Assembly (NCBI RefSeq): GCF_021462225.1
Contig: NC_061805.1
Coordinates: 51,536,854-51,600,853 of the forward strand
Reading direction: 5' to 3'
Origin: Girardinichthys multiradiatus
Taxonomy: Eukaryota; Chordata; Actinopteri; Cyprinodontiformes; Goodeidae
DNA length: 64,000 bases
The translations under genes and the position numbers were made by a program. Positions 9,866 to 20,822 of this stretch are shown piece by piece. Each line of letters starts with the position of its first letter. The stretch's first letter is position 1. A model generated the notes under the pieces. That model saw nothing but the letters and a program-made list of their open reading frames with translations. It ran no database searches and was not told the DNA's origin.

Positions 9866-12528
9866 ATGAACACGCTTTTTGTGACTCTCATCTGGGCCCT
9901 CGTCAGCGAAGGTAACACTTGTTTCTACATTTTCACCTGGTGAATGTAAATTAAAGGTGTTTTCCTTTTATTTCCATGAAAACAAAACCTAAACATTCTA
10001 CAAAAAAGCCTTGAAGAGAAAATACTTTCTAATGCTTCAGTTTGTTAGCAGAAATAGTGAAAAACTGGAAAATCCCAAATGACTAAGTTGTGTACTTTTA
10101 ATATACATTTTTCTTCTGATTTCAGCTGGAGCCCTGCAGTGTCTCGTCTGCAAAGAGGAACATTGTTCAAGTTCAGTAAGCAAGAAATGTCCCTTAGAGA
10201 ATATGTGTATAACAGCTTCTATCAAAGGTATCCTTTTCCTTTTGACATATTTTACTTTGTGAGGAAACACAGTTCATGTGCACTAACAAACTGTACTTGG
10301 ACTATCCAGCTACTTCGTCCGGACAAACTGTAAACCAAATCTACAAGGGCTGTGTTGCATTATCTCTGTGTCAGAACCCAGGCATTCAGACTTTTTCAGT
10401 AAATATTGGTTACCAACGAGTAATTGCATCTGCTGAGTGCTGCAACACTGACAACTGCAACTCATACACTCTGAATAGTAAGTGTCATCATATCTTCAGA
10501 GATTATAGTCTGTGGTGTTTTGTTTCACTCTTTTAGAAATAAAATCTGTTTATTTGTTTTAGTCCCAAAATCTCAACCCAGAAACAAACTGCGATGTTTT
10601 GTTTCTGACAACAAAACGTCTAAACACGACTCTACAACAGCATGTTCGGGAGTGGAGACCAATTGCTTTGCAGCATATTGTAAGTTTTCACATTGAAACA
10701 TTTGACAAATTTTATCAGTGATATTTTTTAAACAACTTACAATTATTTTAGTTGTTTTTTTACCTGATGAACTACTAGATGTAAAAATGTTTTAAAAATG
10801 CATAGACAAATTCATTGTTTAAAATAGAAAAAAAGGGGTCTAGTTTGTGACCAAATATCAGAACAATTCTCAAAGGATATCATATAAAATCATAAAAAAA
10901 AATGAATTTCAGTATTCATAATCTAATACAGATTAGTAAAGATCATGTCAAATGAATTGCACATAACTTGTTCTTTACACATGTTCTTTACATTCAGTTA
11001 TATAAAAATGCGGTAACTTCATTGTTTAATTAAAGTATGTTAAGGATAGAGAAATCATTTAAGTAAAAAGAAACTTTTTTTTAAAATCCATAGTAACTAA
11101 AGACTCCAGAACCTTTCCTGGACTGGGCTGTGTGTCTCCAAACGCATGCGATGTTGCTATGGACCTGAAAACTTTACCATTCATAGAAAATATAGGTGTA
11201 ATAACAAGGGGACCAAGCTGTTGTGAAGGTAATAGATGTAATCACTTAAATCGAATTACCAAGAGCACTGCTGCTCCAATAGCTACAACCACTGCTGCAC
11301 AAAAAACCACAAACACAACTGTATCACCAACTACAACTGCTGCACTGACCTTCACCGCTGATGTAAAGACCACCACAACTACAGCACCAACCACTACAAC
11401 TGCAGCATCAACCACCACAACTACAGTACCAACCACTACAACTGCAGCACCAACCACTACAACTGCAGCATCAACCACCACAACTACAGTACCAACCACT
11501 ACAACTACAGTACCAACCACTACAACTGCAGCATCAACCACTACAACTGCAGCATCAACCACTACAACTGCAGCATCAACCACTACAACTGCAGCATCAA
11601 CCACCACAACTACAGTACCAACCACTACAACTGCAGCACCAACCACTACAACTGCAGCATAACCACCACAACTACAGTACCAACCACTACAACTACAGTA
11701 CCAACCACTACAACTGCAGCATCAACCACTACAACTGCAGCACCAACCACCACAACTACAGTACCAACCACTACAACTGCAGCACCAACCACCACAACTA
11801 CAGTACCAACCACTACAACTGCAGCACCAACCACCACAACTGCAGCATCAACCACCACAACTACAGTACCAACCACTACAACTACAGTACCAACCACTAC
11901 AACTGCAGCATCAACCACCACAACTACAGTACCAACCACTACAACTGCAGCACCAACCACCACAACTACAGTACCAACCACTACAACTACAGTACCAACC
12001 ACTACAACTGCAGCATCAACCACTACAACTGCAGCACCAACCACTACAACTGCAGCACCAACCACCACAACTACAGTACCAACCACTACAACTACAGTAC
12101 CAACCACTACAACTGCAGCACCAACCACTACAACTACAGTACCAACCACTACAACTGCAGCATCAACCACTACAACTGCAGCACCAACCACCACAACTAC
12201 AGTACCAACCACTACAACTGCAGCACCAACCACTACAACTGCAGCACCACCCACTACAACTTTAGCGCTAACCACCACAACTGCAGCTCCAACAACAAGT
12301 CATTCAACAAGTCCAACTACTGCACAAACAATCAGAACTTCATTAGCTACTACAACTGGTAAACCAGCAACCACAACTGCTGCAACAGTATCAATTACCA
12401 CAACCACCACTCAATTTACACGTCCAGTATCAGTTACCACTACAACAACCACTAGTGATGCATCTGGTTTCAAGCTTGGTATCCTCCACTTGCTTCTCGG
12501 ACTGCTGTTGTTCTTGTTATTTAGATAG
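9866..12528 (+). CDS. Secreted/GPI-anchored protein with two LU (Ly6/uPAR) domains and a Thr-rich mucin stalk; frame broken
   Basis: Proposed exons are 9866-9911, 10126-10227, about 10264-10477, 10563-10679 and 11094-12528. Exon 1 encodes a signal peptide (MNTLFVTLIWALVSE). Exons 2-3 form LU domain 1 (LQCLVCKEEHC ... KCPLENMCIT, then CCNTDNCNS). Exons 4-5 form LU domain 2 (LRCFVSDNK ... TNCFAAY, then CCEGNRCNHL). The CC-x3-CN endings are the hallmark of three-finger LU domains. A Thr/Ala/Pro heptad array follows, probably O-glycosylated, and then a hydrophobic end (LGILHLLLGLLLFLLFR) typical of a GPI-anchor signal. Junctions 1/2, 3/4 and 4/5 are GT-AG and phase 1. Two defects are seen. The exon 2/3 gap is only about 36 bp and its frame does not match. 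One base is missing at 11660, giving a premature stop, and the downstream frame reaches the anchor only after that shift. It may be a pseudogene, a polymorphic allele or an assembly error. Likely role: cell-surface or mucosal protein; ligand unknown. Confidence 0.7.
11367..12254 (+). repeat. Coding 21-bp minisatellite (Thr-rich heptads)
   Basis: About 42 copies of a 21-bp unit encode seven-residue repeats of three kinds: TTTTAAP, TTTTAAS and TTTTTVP, in irregular order with runs of identical copies. The array forms most of the last exon of the LU-domain gene and looks like a mucin stalk. The minus-strand poly-valine frames over the same bases are shadows. The period, a multiple of three, keeps the frame through copy-number change, except for the single-base loss at 11660. 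Confidence 0.95.
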
Positions 12529-12852
12529 CCAATGATTTTTTTTCATTCTTGAAGAAAGCCTTGAAAGGTTTTTTGTTGCTGTTGTTTTTTTGTTATGGGG
12601 GGGTGTTTTAAAAAAGTCTATCATGAGTAAAAAAAAGAAAAAATGGAAATGTGTCATTTTCACCATGTCATTCATACATTTATAAATGTCATAATACCAC
12701 ATTAAATATTTAATTAACAAGTTAAACATTCAGTTTACAAACTAAAAATATTTTTCCAAACTAAATGTTTAGATCTAGCTAAATATTTTGTTTAGAAACT
12801 AAATATTTAGTTTGGAAACTGAATGTTCAGCTTGCTAACTAAATATTTAATC
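12529..12852. repeat. AT-rich low-complexity, AAATATTTAG motif repeated
   Basis: Several imperfect copies of 'AACTAAATATTTAGTT' and related words in both orientations follow the LU-mucin gene, continuing to about 13110 around the fragment at 12853-13002. No polyadenylation AATAAA was identified for the gene here. Confidence 0.5.
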
Positions 12853-13002
12853 GTACTCGTCGTCTTCCGCTTTATCCGGGACCGGGTCGCGGGGACAGCA
12901 GACTCAGCAGAGATGCCCAGACTTCCTTCTCCCCTGACAGCTGCTTATATCCGGGATCTCGTTCTTTCGGTCATGACCCAAAGTTCATGGCCGTAGGCCA
13001 TA
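12853..13002. repeat. GC-richer dispersed repeat fragment
   Basis: About 150 bp of clearly different composition ('CCGGGACCGGGTCGCGGGGA', 'GGTCATGACCCAAAGTTCAT') embedded in AT-rich DNA. This text is familiar from dispersed repeats of fish genomes, probably from a LINE, but the parent family is not identified. Confidence 0.45.
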
Positions 13003-14899
13003 TTTAATTTGTAGCTAAATATATAGCTTGCTAAATAATTATTTATTTATTATTTATTATTTATTTCTAAAATAAACATTTACCTTGCTAATTAAATATT
13101 TAGTTTAGAACTGCCATATTTCAAATTGTATGAACAATATGATGAAAATATGACTTTGAAAAATGAACACCCAATTTTTCCTCTTATGACAAACTAAATA
13201 ACCCAAAATATTGCAGTAACCTTTTGACTGTGTAACTTTACAAATGACATATTTTTTGTCCCTTTATTTGGCACCTACAGTATAAATAAGGAAACATCTT
13301 TAGAGTGAAACTACAGAATCTGCACATATTGCTCTTTTAAAGCTCTTTTGATTTTCCATGCTTCCAGGCTTCAACATGAGTTCATGGCAATCAATATTTA
13401 TATTAGCAAACATGTCAGGATTATTTTATGGGTAATGTCATACCCTATTACATGTATTCTGGTATGAGTGGTACTTACTTGACATATGCGAATTTTAGAT
13501 TCTATCACATTAAGATGACAATGGGATTTTACTATGTAATTGTGTTGATGCATTATTCTTCAATCAATGTTTTGTAGCCATACTAATCCAGTTAATGTAT
13601 CTTTTAATAATGGTTTCAAACAATAAAAATATTATTTTGTGTTAATCAATAATGTAAAATGTTATTTTGTATAGTGACTTATGGGCCCTCCAGGTGTTTC
13701 ATGATTAAAAAGACACAATGACTAACTAGACATGAGGACTGTGTACCTGTTCATTTTTGTTGTGAAAAGATTTTAACACATCGTTGTGTTTGCTAAAACG
13801 TAAATTTCACCTGTGCTTAAATTTAACATTAAGTTGACACAACTTAATGAAATGTATGTAAAAACATGAGATTAAATCTTGAATAAATTGATTAATGAAG
13901 TACTGAAGAAATTAATTTTTTGATCAATCTACGTGACAGAGTGACCACAACTGTTGCAGGATAAACCAGTACAGAACCCAGCATTTAACTGGTTTATCAG
14001 CATTTCTAACTATAAAAGAGGCATCAGGAACAAATTATCTTATGACACTGTATATTTGTTGGTATTCTTCCATTAGAAAAAAGACTTTTACCTGAATTTT
14101 ACAATGGCTTGTAATGGGATGGATGATGGTCTCACTGGTAACCTTACACACAATGCATGGCAAGCATTAATATTAAATAACACATCAGTCACAATTGTGT
14201 CTAAAGTCTATTTGTATTTTTATTTCCGAGGAACATCAAACACAGCATGTCCCTTTAGTTAAGTACAAATAGCAAGCAGGGCAAAGCCAAGCCAGTCCAT
14301 AAAGAAGCTTTTTTTATTGACTCGGTCAACAATGCAGAAAAACTCAAGGCAGATGTGAGCAGATGTCAGGCTCACACCTTCATATCAGGGGCCCAAAATA
14401 CGGCCTTACACTTATACTGCACCTGAACTGCTCTTTGTGAGAAAAATCTTACTCTGACAAATCATTTCCCAGTGTAATAGTGTCAAATGTGTGGTCTTCT
14501 GCTGCTGTAGTTCATGTCCTTCAAGCTTTGAGGTGTTGAGGTGGTATTAAACAGACCTTGATTGTTATGAATGAACCAGTCTGAACATTCTCCCATATAT
14601 TGTCGCTGTTTTTGGGCCATTCTGTTTCAGTCCAAGAGGTGGTTGTACATCAGTATTTCAGTGGATCAGCTGTTTTTGGTCCCTGTCTGGCAGGAAGTCA
14701 TTTAAACCTCTTTTTTTATCCCGTTTGATAATCAGTTTGAACTTTAACAAGTTTACATCACCTTGTCTGGATGCCTAATTGCATTGAATTGTTGACATGT
14801 AAAAAAGCAATTGAACAGATCTCAGATCTAATAAAACTAGCCAGTGAGTTTTATTGAGTGGCTGCCTTTAAAACTACTGTACATCTTTTCCAAGGCATT
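13003..14899. other. Intergenic, no gene seen
   Basis: AT-rich DNA without a recognisable coding exon or RNA gene. The right end may include the decayed 5' part of the transposon relic at 14900. Confidence 0.4.
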
Positions 14900-15160
14900 T
14901 TGTTCGCCAGGTGAATGAAAAAGCTATTCACATTCTTAAAATCATGGCTGAGGGATAAGAGTTTATTGAGACTGGATTGGCCTGCATGCAGTCCTGACCT
15001 GCCCCAGAGAATTTAGAAAGCAACAATTCATGACCATGTCAACCCTGTACTGTTGGACACCTTAAGTCGTGTTTGCAAGATGAATGGAGAAAAACAATAA
15101 CTGTAACTCTTCTTGGCCTGGTATCTACAATGCCAGAACATTCCAGATGAGAAAAAATAG
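14900..15160 (+). pseudogene. Tc1/mariner-type transposase relic, catalytic C-terminal part
   Basis: The frames read LDWPACSPDL (the block that carries the final catalytic acid in Tc1/mariner transposases, normally -DWPACSPDLNPIE-), followed by HDHVNPVLLDTLSRVCK and a DEW-K segment. The acidic catalytic residue itself is lost and several frame breaks are present. Only part of the DDE domain survives. Confidence 0.55.
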
Positions 15161-15529
15161 GACATACTTTGGATTCATTCTGTTTGCAGTGGGATGAAAG
15201 TCAAAATACATACACAAAACATAGTTCTTTTTTTACATTTCATCTTTTCTTTTGAGTTAAACTTTTTAGGGTTAAGATTGTAATTTATTCCTGAGAAATA
15301 AAAACAAAAAGTGTCCTGTAGAGTCATCATCCTTAAATTTAAAGTCCCAAGGAGTTTCTTTGAAGTTCGTGTTTGAAATAACATGCCCAAATCTAATTGA
15401 ATTTTTCCCAGAAATTACGTACTCTAAATAAAATATGAAATAATCATTATGTTAATAATTGTGTTTTTCAAATGTTAGTGATGAGTGATATTTCTGGTAT
15501 TTGCTGTAACAACATTTATATTGTAAGAT

Positions 15530-16223
15530 CTCGGCTTTCAGCAGACATATAGAATCACCTTTGGCTGCAGTCACAGCTGAAGGTCTTTTAGGGTATGTTT
15601 CTACTAGCTTTGAGTACTTTCTTTGCAAAACAGCTCAAGCTCAGTCAGACTGGATGGAAAGCATCCATCACCATCTGTTTTTCAGGTCTTGCCACATATC
15701 CTCAATTATATTCTAGATTTAGATTTAGACTGGGCCATTCTAACACATGAATGAGCTTCGATCTAAACCATGGATGGTGTGTCAAGGTTGATGTTGACTG
15801 TAGGTTTTCTTTAATGTGTCCCTTGCATTGCATCGGACAAACTGAAAATAGGCCTTCTTCTCAAAGTTGCCATGAGCTTCTCTTAGCAATGCTTTCCTTG
15901 GAGATCCTGTTTGTTCACTAATCTTCTGCATTAACCTCTGAAGCCTTGACAGAACAGCTGGATTTATACTGAAACTAAACTACTGATTAGACATCTGGAT
16001 GCATTTAGTCTGGATTTTCTTAGGTCTATCAAATTTAAAGCAGGCTGAATATAGACACACAACACATTTTTTAAAATGTTATTTGTAACAAACCATCCAT
16101 CATTTTCCTCCCCCTTAACAATTAAACTTTCTGTTAGTCTGTCACATTAAATCCCAATAAATGTATAGATGTTTTAACGGGGCAAAATGTGAAAATATTC
16201 AAAATAGTTTTGCAAGCCACAGT
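15530..16223 (-). mobile_element. Decayed Tc1-like transposon with internal deletion
   Basis: The plus strand holds the reverse complement of a familiar fish Tc1 element. From left to right: the 3' coding end (GGCTGCAGTCACAGCTGAAG ... CAGCTCAAGCTCAGTCAGA), the catalytic block (TGGGCCATTCTAACACATGA, encoding VLEWP), then a jump to the 5' leader (GTTCACTAATCTTCTGCATT, ACAGAACAGCTGGATTTATA) and the terminal region (AAATCCCAATAAATGTATAG ... TTTTGCAAGCCACAGTA). The middle of the transposase is deleted. Assignment is by remembered family layout. Confidence 0.7.
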
Positions 16224-17164
16224 ATTTTATAGATTACATGAGAATGTCTCTTTTCTGTAATGGTATCTACTTTATGAATGGCTCAGTTATAATTCTGAGA
16301 AAACCAAAGTTCTTCAGTAATATAAAGCATTATTCAGTTGTTTCGACTCAAGCTTCAAAGGCAAGAAAAAACTAGAACTTTGTATTTCTTTATGGTATCA
16401 TGAAACTTTTATAGATTATTTGTAAAGTTAACCAATGAAGAAAGCTTTTTTAAAGTTACATGCCCCCTCTAAATGCCATAAACAATAATAATGTTCTTTG
16501 TTTCTCTGCTTCATTAGGAAGTTTTTGCTGAGATCAAATGGTAGCACCCAAAGCTTTATAACCACCCAGCTCATATTGTAATAATGAAAAATCATCTGGA
16601 GCACACACACAATACCAGGGTGGAAAAACGTGAGCAATGACTTCAGTGAAGCAACTGTCACTGCCCATCATTCTTTGAAAGAAAAATGAAAGAATATTGT
16701 ATTTATCCCAAATTTCCAGTTTACCTGTTCACTGCAGCCTTAATGTGAACAACCTAAATGATCGCTGTTTACTCCCCATGCTGAGTAGAATCATTTCTAA
16801 AGCAGCACTCATCTGCTGTCTGGTGGATCTGCCTCATTTTTTTCTTTAACACCAACTTATTCTCATATATTGGTATTTATATTATTTACTCACTGGTTAT
16901 GTAATGATGAATTTAGTTAGTTTCTATTGCACAAAAAATGTTTTAACGCTAATACATACTCCCCAAGAACAATAAAATGTATTCTTCCACCTTAGATTGC
17001 AAAAAAAGAACAAAATTCTTTCTGGCCAGGACATTTCATACTTCACAAGAACTAAAGTGCTGAATTCCTGAAAAGTCCTCATAGGTCTCTCCAACTGCAA
17101 CCCACAACTTTCATATTTCTCAAATACTAAACAAGAAAATAGATCTGCCCAGAGTGTGTGTCAA
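16224..17164. other. Intergenic, no gene seen
   Basis: No recognisable exon. The minus-strand open frame 16428-16661 has no family motif. Confidence 0.4.
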
Positions 17165-17560
17165 GAAAAAGCTGCAGGTGTCAGGTTTGGTATGGCGGAG
17201 GAACCCGGAATGCAGACAGGCAGGAAACATGGGTGGTGAGTAAATTATTTAATAAATCAAACTTATTTCAGCAAGTGGTAGCAAAAACAGGTATGGAGAG
17301 ACAGGCAAGACAGGCTTGACATGAACGAACGACATGACATGAAGGGAGATGACGTGATCCAAACTGTTTCTGCGAGAAATGAACAGAATGAAGGTGAATA
17401 AATGGAGCATGGTACAGGTGGACCGAATGAGGCTAATTGCAAACAGACAGAAGAGAACAAACCATGACTGGAGCAAAATAGATATTCAAGGATACAAACT
17501 AATCAGGAAAACTTAACGTACAGAACATGCCCTTTGTCACCGGTCCTGTTCATATCTTTT
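17165..17560. repeat. Probable dispersed repeat (purine-rich)
   Basis: Text such as 'GGAACCCGGAATGCAGACAG', 'GGCAGGAAACATGG' and a long ACAGGCAAGACAGG run resembles a class of dispersed teleost repeats that begin with a GTCAGG-type end. Boundaries and family are not defined. Confidence 0.3.
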
Positions 17561-18369
17561 ATGGACCGTGGTTCCTACAATATTCATACCTTCAGTCTAT
17601 AATGGTTTATTTGCAAAGAGATTAAGCTGATAAGAGCCAAATTATAAAGTGTGGATGTGTGCCAAATTCTTGGCATCATCATGTACCAGCTAGCAGCTAA
17701 AACCCAAAGGAGAAATGCTCACTAATTGAGGTCAGGAGTTCTCCTTACTGGACATTTAAACTCTGTTTTTAGCCCATTTGTCTGCATTTTCGAACATGGC
17801 GAAATGGAGGACCATCCCCTTGGAGTGCTGTCCTCAGATTAAATGCCTTATAATATGTCAGACCTCTTGTCACCAAGGTGGATGGAAAAACAGCTCCCAT
17901 GCCTATTGGTGATGTGGGTGAGTAAAGTCTCAGTGCTGCTTTATTCATTAAATACAACTATAATAACTTCATCTGAGCAGCTGCAGCAGCTGCTGCTGAG
18001 ATTTCAAGTCAATGGACTTGTCAATCAGAGTCTCTCTGGGATGCAGTGATGCCTTTTCAGGTCCTGTAGATTCAGAGCTGGTGGGTGGAGAAAGAAGCAT
18101 TTTAAGTGTCACAGCAGTCAAGCAACTGTCTGATGGAGTTGACATGATTCAGATTACCTCACAAAACTTCATTTAAATAACAACAAATGCAAATAAGAGC
18201 AGAATCAGTGTTGATAGAGGCTTGGTGCACACAATACAAACATACAAATAAGCATGTCTTTAACTGAATGTTTGTCAGACTCTGTGTATCGGTCTTCTAG
18301 CAAAGGTATACAGCACTGATGGTCTTATTGTTCACCTTAATGTACAGTTCAGCCACACCATCAGTACTA
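17561..18369. other. Intergenic, no gene seen
   Basis: No supportable gene; short frames at 17843-18049 and 17769-17957 overlap on opposite strands and match nothing. Confidence 0.4.
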
Positions 18370-18990
18370 CCGTGGGGGAAAAATATGTATTCAGTTAATT
18401 ATTTTTTGCAAGTTTTCCCACTTGTAAACAAATGACCAGTCTGGTATTTTAATCAAAAATGTATTTAAAAAATACATAAAAGTTAGAAAATAGATTGTTG
18501 GTCACAGAGTGACGTACACATTTGTTCACCAAACACATATTTCTGTGTTGCCACTTGGCAGCTCAAAGCTTCTGCTCCCTCCACTGATTTTTAGTAGGAT
18601 TCAGGTCTGCAGACTGGGAAGGTTACTCCTTGTGTTATGCTGTTATGCTCGAAGAGCCGTTTATGACCCATCTTCTACAGGAAGGAAAGTTCTTATCCAA
18701 GGTCTTTTAGTATAGGATTGTCCTTTGGCCCTTCAGTGTGGTGAAGTTGTCCTGCCCCCTTATCAGAAATACAGTCCCAAGCATAATGTTTTATCGTCTT
18801 TTCAACCCCTCAATGCTTGATTAATGGGATCGTTTTGCTTATCTTTATCTTCAAACATGGTGAGTTGAGTTTATGCCAAAGTGGTCAAACTTTCTGTAGT
18901 CTTATCAGGCCACACAGCGTTTTAATGGGCCTTCTCTAACTCGTTTAGATGTTCAGTGGCAAACCTGAACTGAACATGTACCTTCTACAG
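18370..18990 (-). mobile_element. Decayed Tc1-like transposon (second family)
   Basis: Begins with a terminal-repeat-like CGTGGGGGAAAAATATGTAT and the adjoining 'CCCACTTGTAAACAAATGAC' typical of a fish Tc1 family. It continues with the reverse complement of transposase pieces (KHG-G-NIML-like and GQ-xF-xxIKG-like blocks around 18720-18800). It is full of stops and indels, and no complete domain survives. Confidence 0.5.
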
Positions 18991-19075
18991 GTTGTAAAGT
19001 TAATTTATTTCAGTAAATCAATTAAGAAAGTGAAACTCATACTTTAAATAGATTCAGTATACACTGAATGATATA

Positions 19076-20345
19076 CAAGGGTTGGACAATGAAACTGAAA
19101 CACCTGGTTTTAGACCACAATAATTTATTACCATGGTGTAGGGCCTCCTTTTGCGGCCAATACAGCATCAATTCATCTTGGGAATGACATATACAAGTCC
19201 TGCACAGTGGTCAGAGGGATTTTAAACCATTCTTCTTGCAGGATAGTGGCCAGGTCACTACGTGATACTGGTGGAGGAAAACGTTTCCTGACTCGCTCCT
19301 CCAAAACACCCCAAAGTGGCTCAATAATATTTAGATCTGGTGACTGTGCAGGCCATGGGAGATGTTCAACTTCACTTTCATGTTCATCAAACCAATCTTT
19401 CACCAGTCTTGCTGTGTGTATTGGTGCATTGTCATCCTGATACACGGCACCGCCTTCAAGATACAATGTTTGAACCATTGGATGCCCATGGTCCTCAAGA
19501 ATGGTTCGGTAGTCCTTGGCAGTGACGCGCCCATCTAGCACAAGTATTGGGCCAAGGGAATGCCATGATATGGCAGCCCAAATCATCACTGATCCATCCC
19601 CATGCTTCACTCTGGGCATGCAACAGTCTGGGTGGTACGCTTCTTTGGGGCTTCTCCACACCGTAACTCTCCTGGATGTGGGGAAAACAGTAAAGGTGGA
19701 CTCATCAGAGAACAATACATGTTTCACATTGTCCACAGCCCAAGATTTGCGCTCCTTGCACCATTGAAACAAACGTTTGGCATTGGCATGAGTGACCAAA
19801 GGTTTGGCTATAGCAGCCCAGCCGTGTATATTGACCCTGTGGAGCTCCTGACGGACAGTTCTGGTGGAAACAGGAGAGTTGAGGTGCACATTTAATTCTG
19901 CCGTAATTTGGGCAGCCGTGGTTTTATGTTTTTTGGATACAATCTGGGTTAGCAACTGAACATCCCTTTCAGACAGCTTCCTCTTGTGTCCACAGTTAAT
20001 CCTGTTGGATGTGGTTCGTCCTTCTTGGTGGTATGTTGACATTACCCTGGATACCGTGGCTCTTGATACATCACAAAGACTTGCTGTCTTGGTCACAGAT
20101 GCGCCAGCAAGACGTGCACCAACAATTTGTCCTCTTTTGAACTCTGGTATGTCACCCATAATGTTGTGTGCATTTCAATATTTTGAGCAAAACTGTGCTC
20201 TTACCCTGCTAATTGAACCTTCACACTCTGCACTTACTGGTGCAATGTGCAATCAATGAAGACTGGCTACCAGGCTGGTCCAATTTAACCATGAAACCTC
20301 CCACACTAAAATGACAGGTGTTTCAGTTTCATTGTCCAACCCCTG
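19076..20345 (-). mobile_element. Near-intact Tc1-like transposon (DD36E type), 1270 bp
   Basis: 31-bp terminal inverted repeats are at 19076-19106 and 20315-20345 (outer part CAAGGGTTGGACAATGAAAC on the left). They differ at one position between the two ends. The element is flanked by TA on both sides, the standard Tc1/mariner target duplication. Its single gene reads right to left. The near-perfect ends and open transposase point to recent activity compared with the decayed Tc1 copies nearby. Confidence 0.93.
19173..20159 (-). CDS. Tc1-like transposase, DD36E, with early stop at the C terminus
   Basis: 328 residues. It cuts the element out and inserts it at TA sites. Residues 1-50 form the first helix-turn-helix (TKTASLCDVSRATVSRV), about 60-115 the second, with the HKRKL linker, and about 140-290 the DDE catalytic core. 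Catalytic acids are Asp152 (LFSDES), Asp243 (YQDDNAPIHT) and Glu280 (SPDLNIIEPLW). There are 36 residues between the second Asp and the Glu instead of the 34 of classic Tc1, which fits the DD36E ('Incomer') branch. A TGA at 19173-19175 ends the frame after MSFPR; beyond it the same frame stays open for 14 more codons (ending GGPTPW), which look like the family's usual C terminus. A CGA-to-TGA change is the simplest explanation. Plus-strand frames here are shadows. Confidence 0.93.
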   Translation of the reverse strand: MGDIPEFKRGQIVGARLAGASVTKTASLCDVSRATVSRVMSTYHQEGRTTSNRINCGHKRKLSERDVQLLTQIVSKKHKTTAAQITAELNVHLNSPVSTRTVRQELHRVNIHGWAAIAKPLVTHANAKRLFQWCKERKSWAVDNVKHVLFSDESTFTVFPTSRRVTVWRSPKEAYHPDCCMPRVKHGDGSVMIWAAISWHSLGPILVLDGRVTAKDYRTILEDHGHPMVQTLYLEGGAVYQDDNAPIHTARLVKDWFDEHESEVEHLPWPAQSPDLNIIEPLWGVLEERVRKRFPPPVSRSDLATILQEEWFKIPLTTVQDLYMSFPR

Positions 20346-20609
20346 TATATATATATATGTTTGCCTGACATAAATATTTGACAGTTTAAACATTTAATCT
20401 AGCACAATTTTAAAACCAGTAGATGGAATGGTCTTGAATACCAGTAGTTTTCTCTTTAAATTAGCTTGTTAGTTGTTAGCTAAGTTAGCTTGTTGGTTAA
20501 GAAAACATCCTCACTGTTAAGAAGAGTAGAGCAACGATGTTGATGGGTATAATATATACCAACATCATCTTATCCAACAGGTATAATAAACAACACAACT
20601 AGAGAAACT

Positions 20610-20822
20610 AGAGACAAACTACTGTGGTGGGTTGCAAGTTTGAATCTCTGCTCTTTCTGTCTCAGTCATTGTGTCCTTGGGCAAGACCCTTAGCCCCAGA
20701 ATGCTCCCCGGGTGCCACACAATGGCAGCACATTGCTCCCTAACGGATGGGTTACATGCAGAGGAATATTTCGTTGGAATTTACGATTGAAATGACAAAT
20801 AAAGATTATTATTATTATTACA
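20610..20822 (+). repeat. tRNA-derived SINE, ATT-repeat tail
   Basis: Starts with a tRNA-like head (GGTGGGTTGCAAGTTTGAAT resembles a weakened B-box). The body (CCTTGGGCAAGACCCTTAGC ... CTCCCTAACGGATGGGTTA) is shared with the copy at 54370-54593. It ends in AATAAAG(ATT)n. This is the structure of a tRNA-derived SINE mobilised by a LINE with a short-repeat tail. The left edge is approximate. Confidence 0.7.

Noticed and set aside
11242..12278. Long minus-strand frames encoding poly-valine repeats
   Set aside because: They are the complement of the Thr-codon minisatellite and are open only because the unit is 21 bp.
19207..20259. Several plus-strand frames
   Set aside because: Antisense of the Tc1-like transposase.
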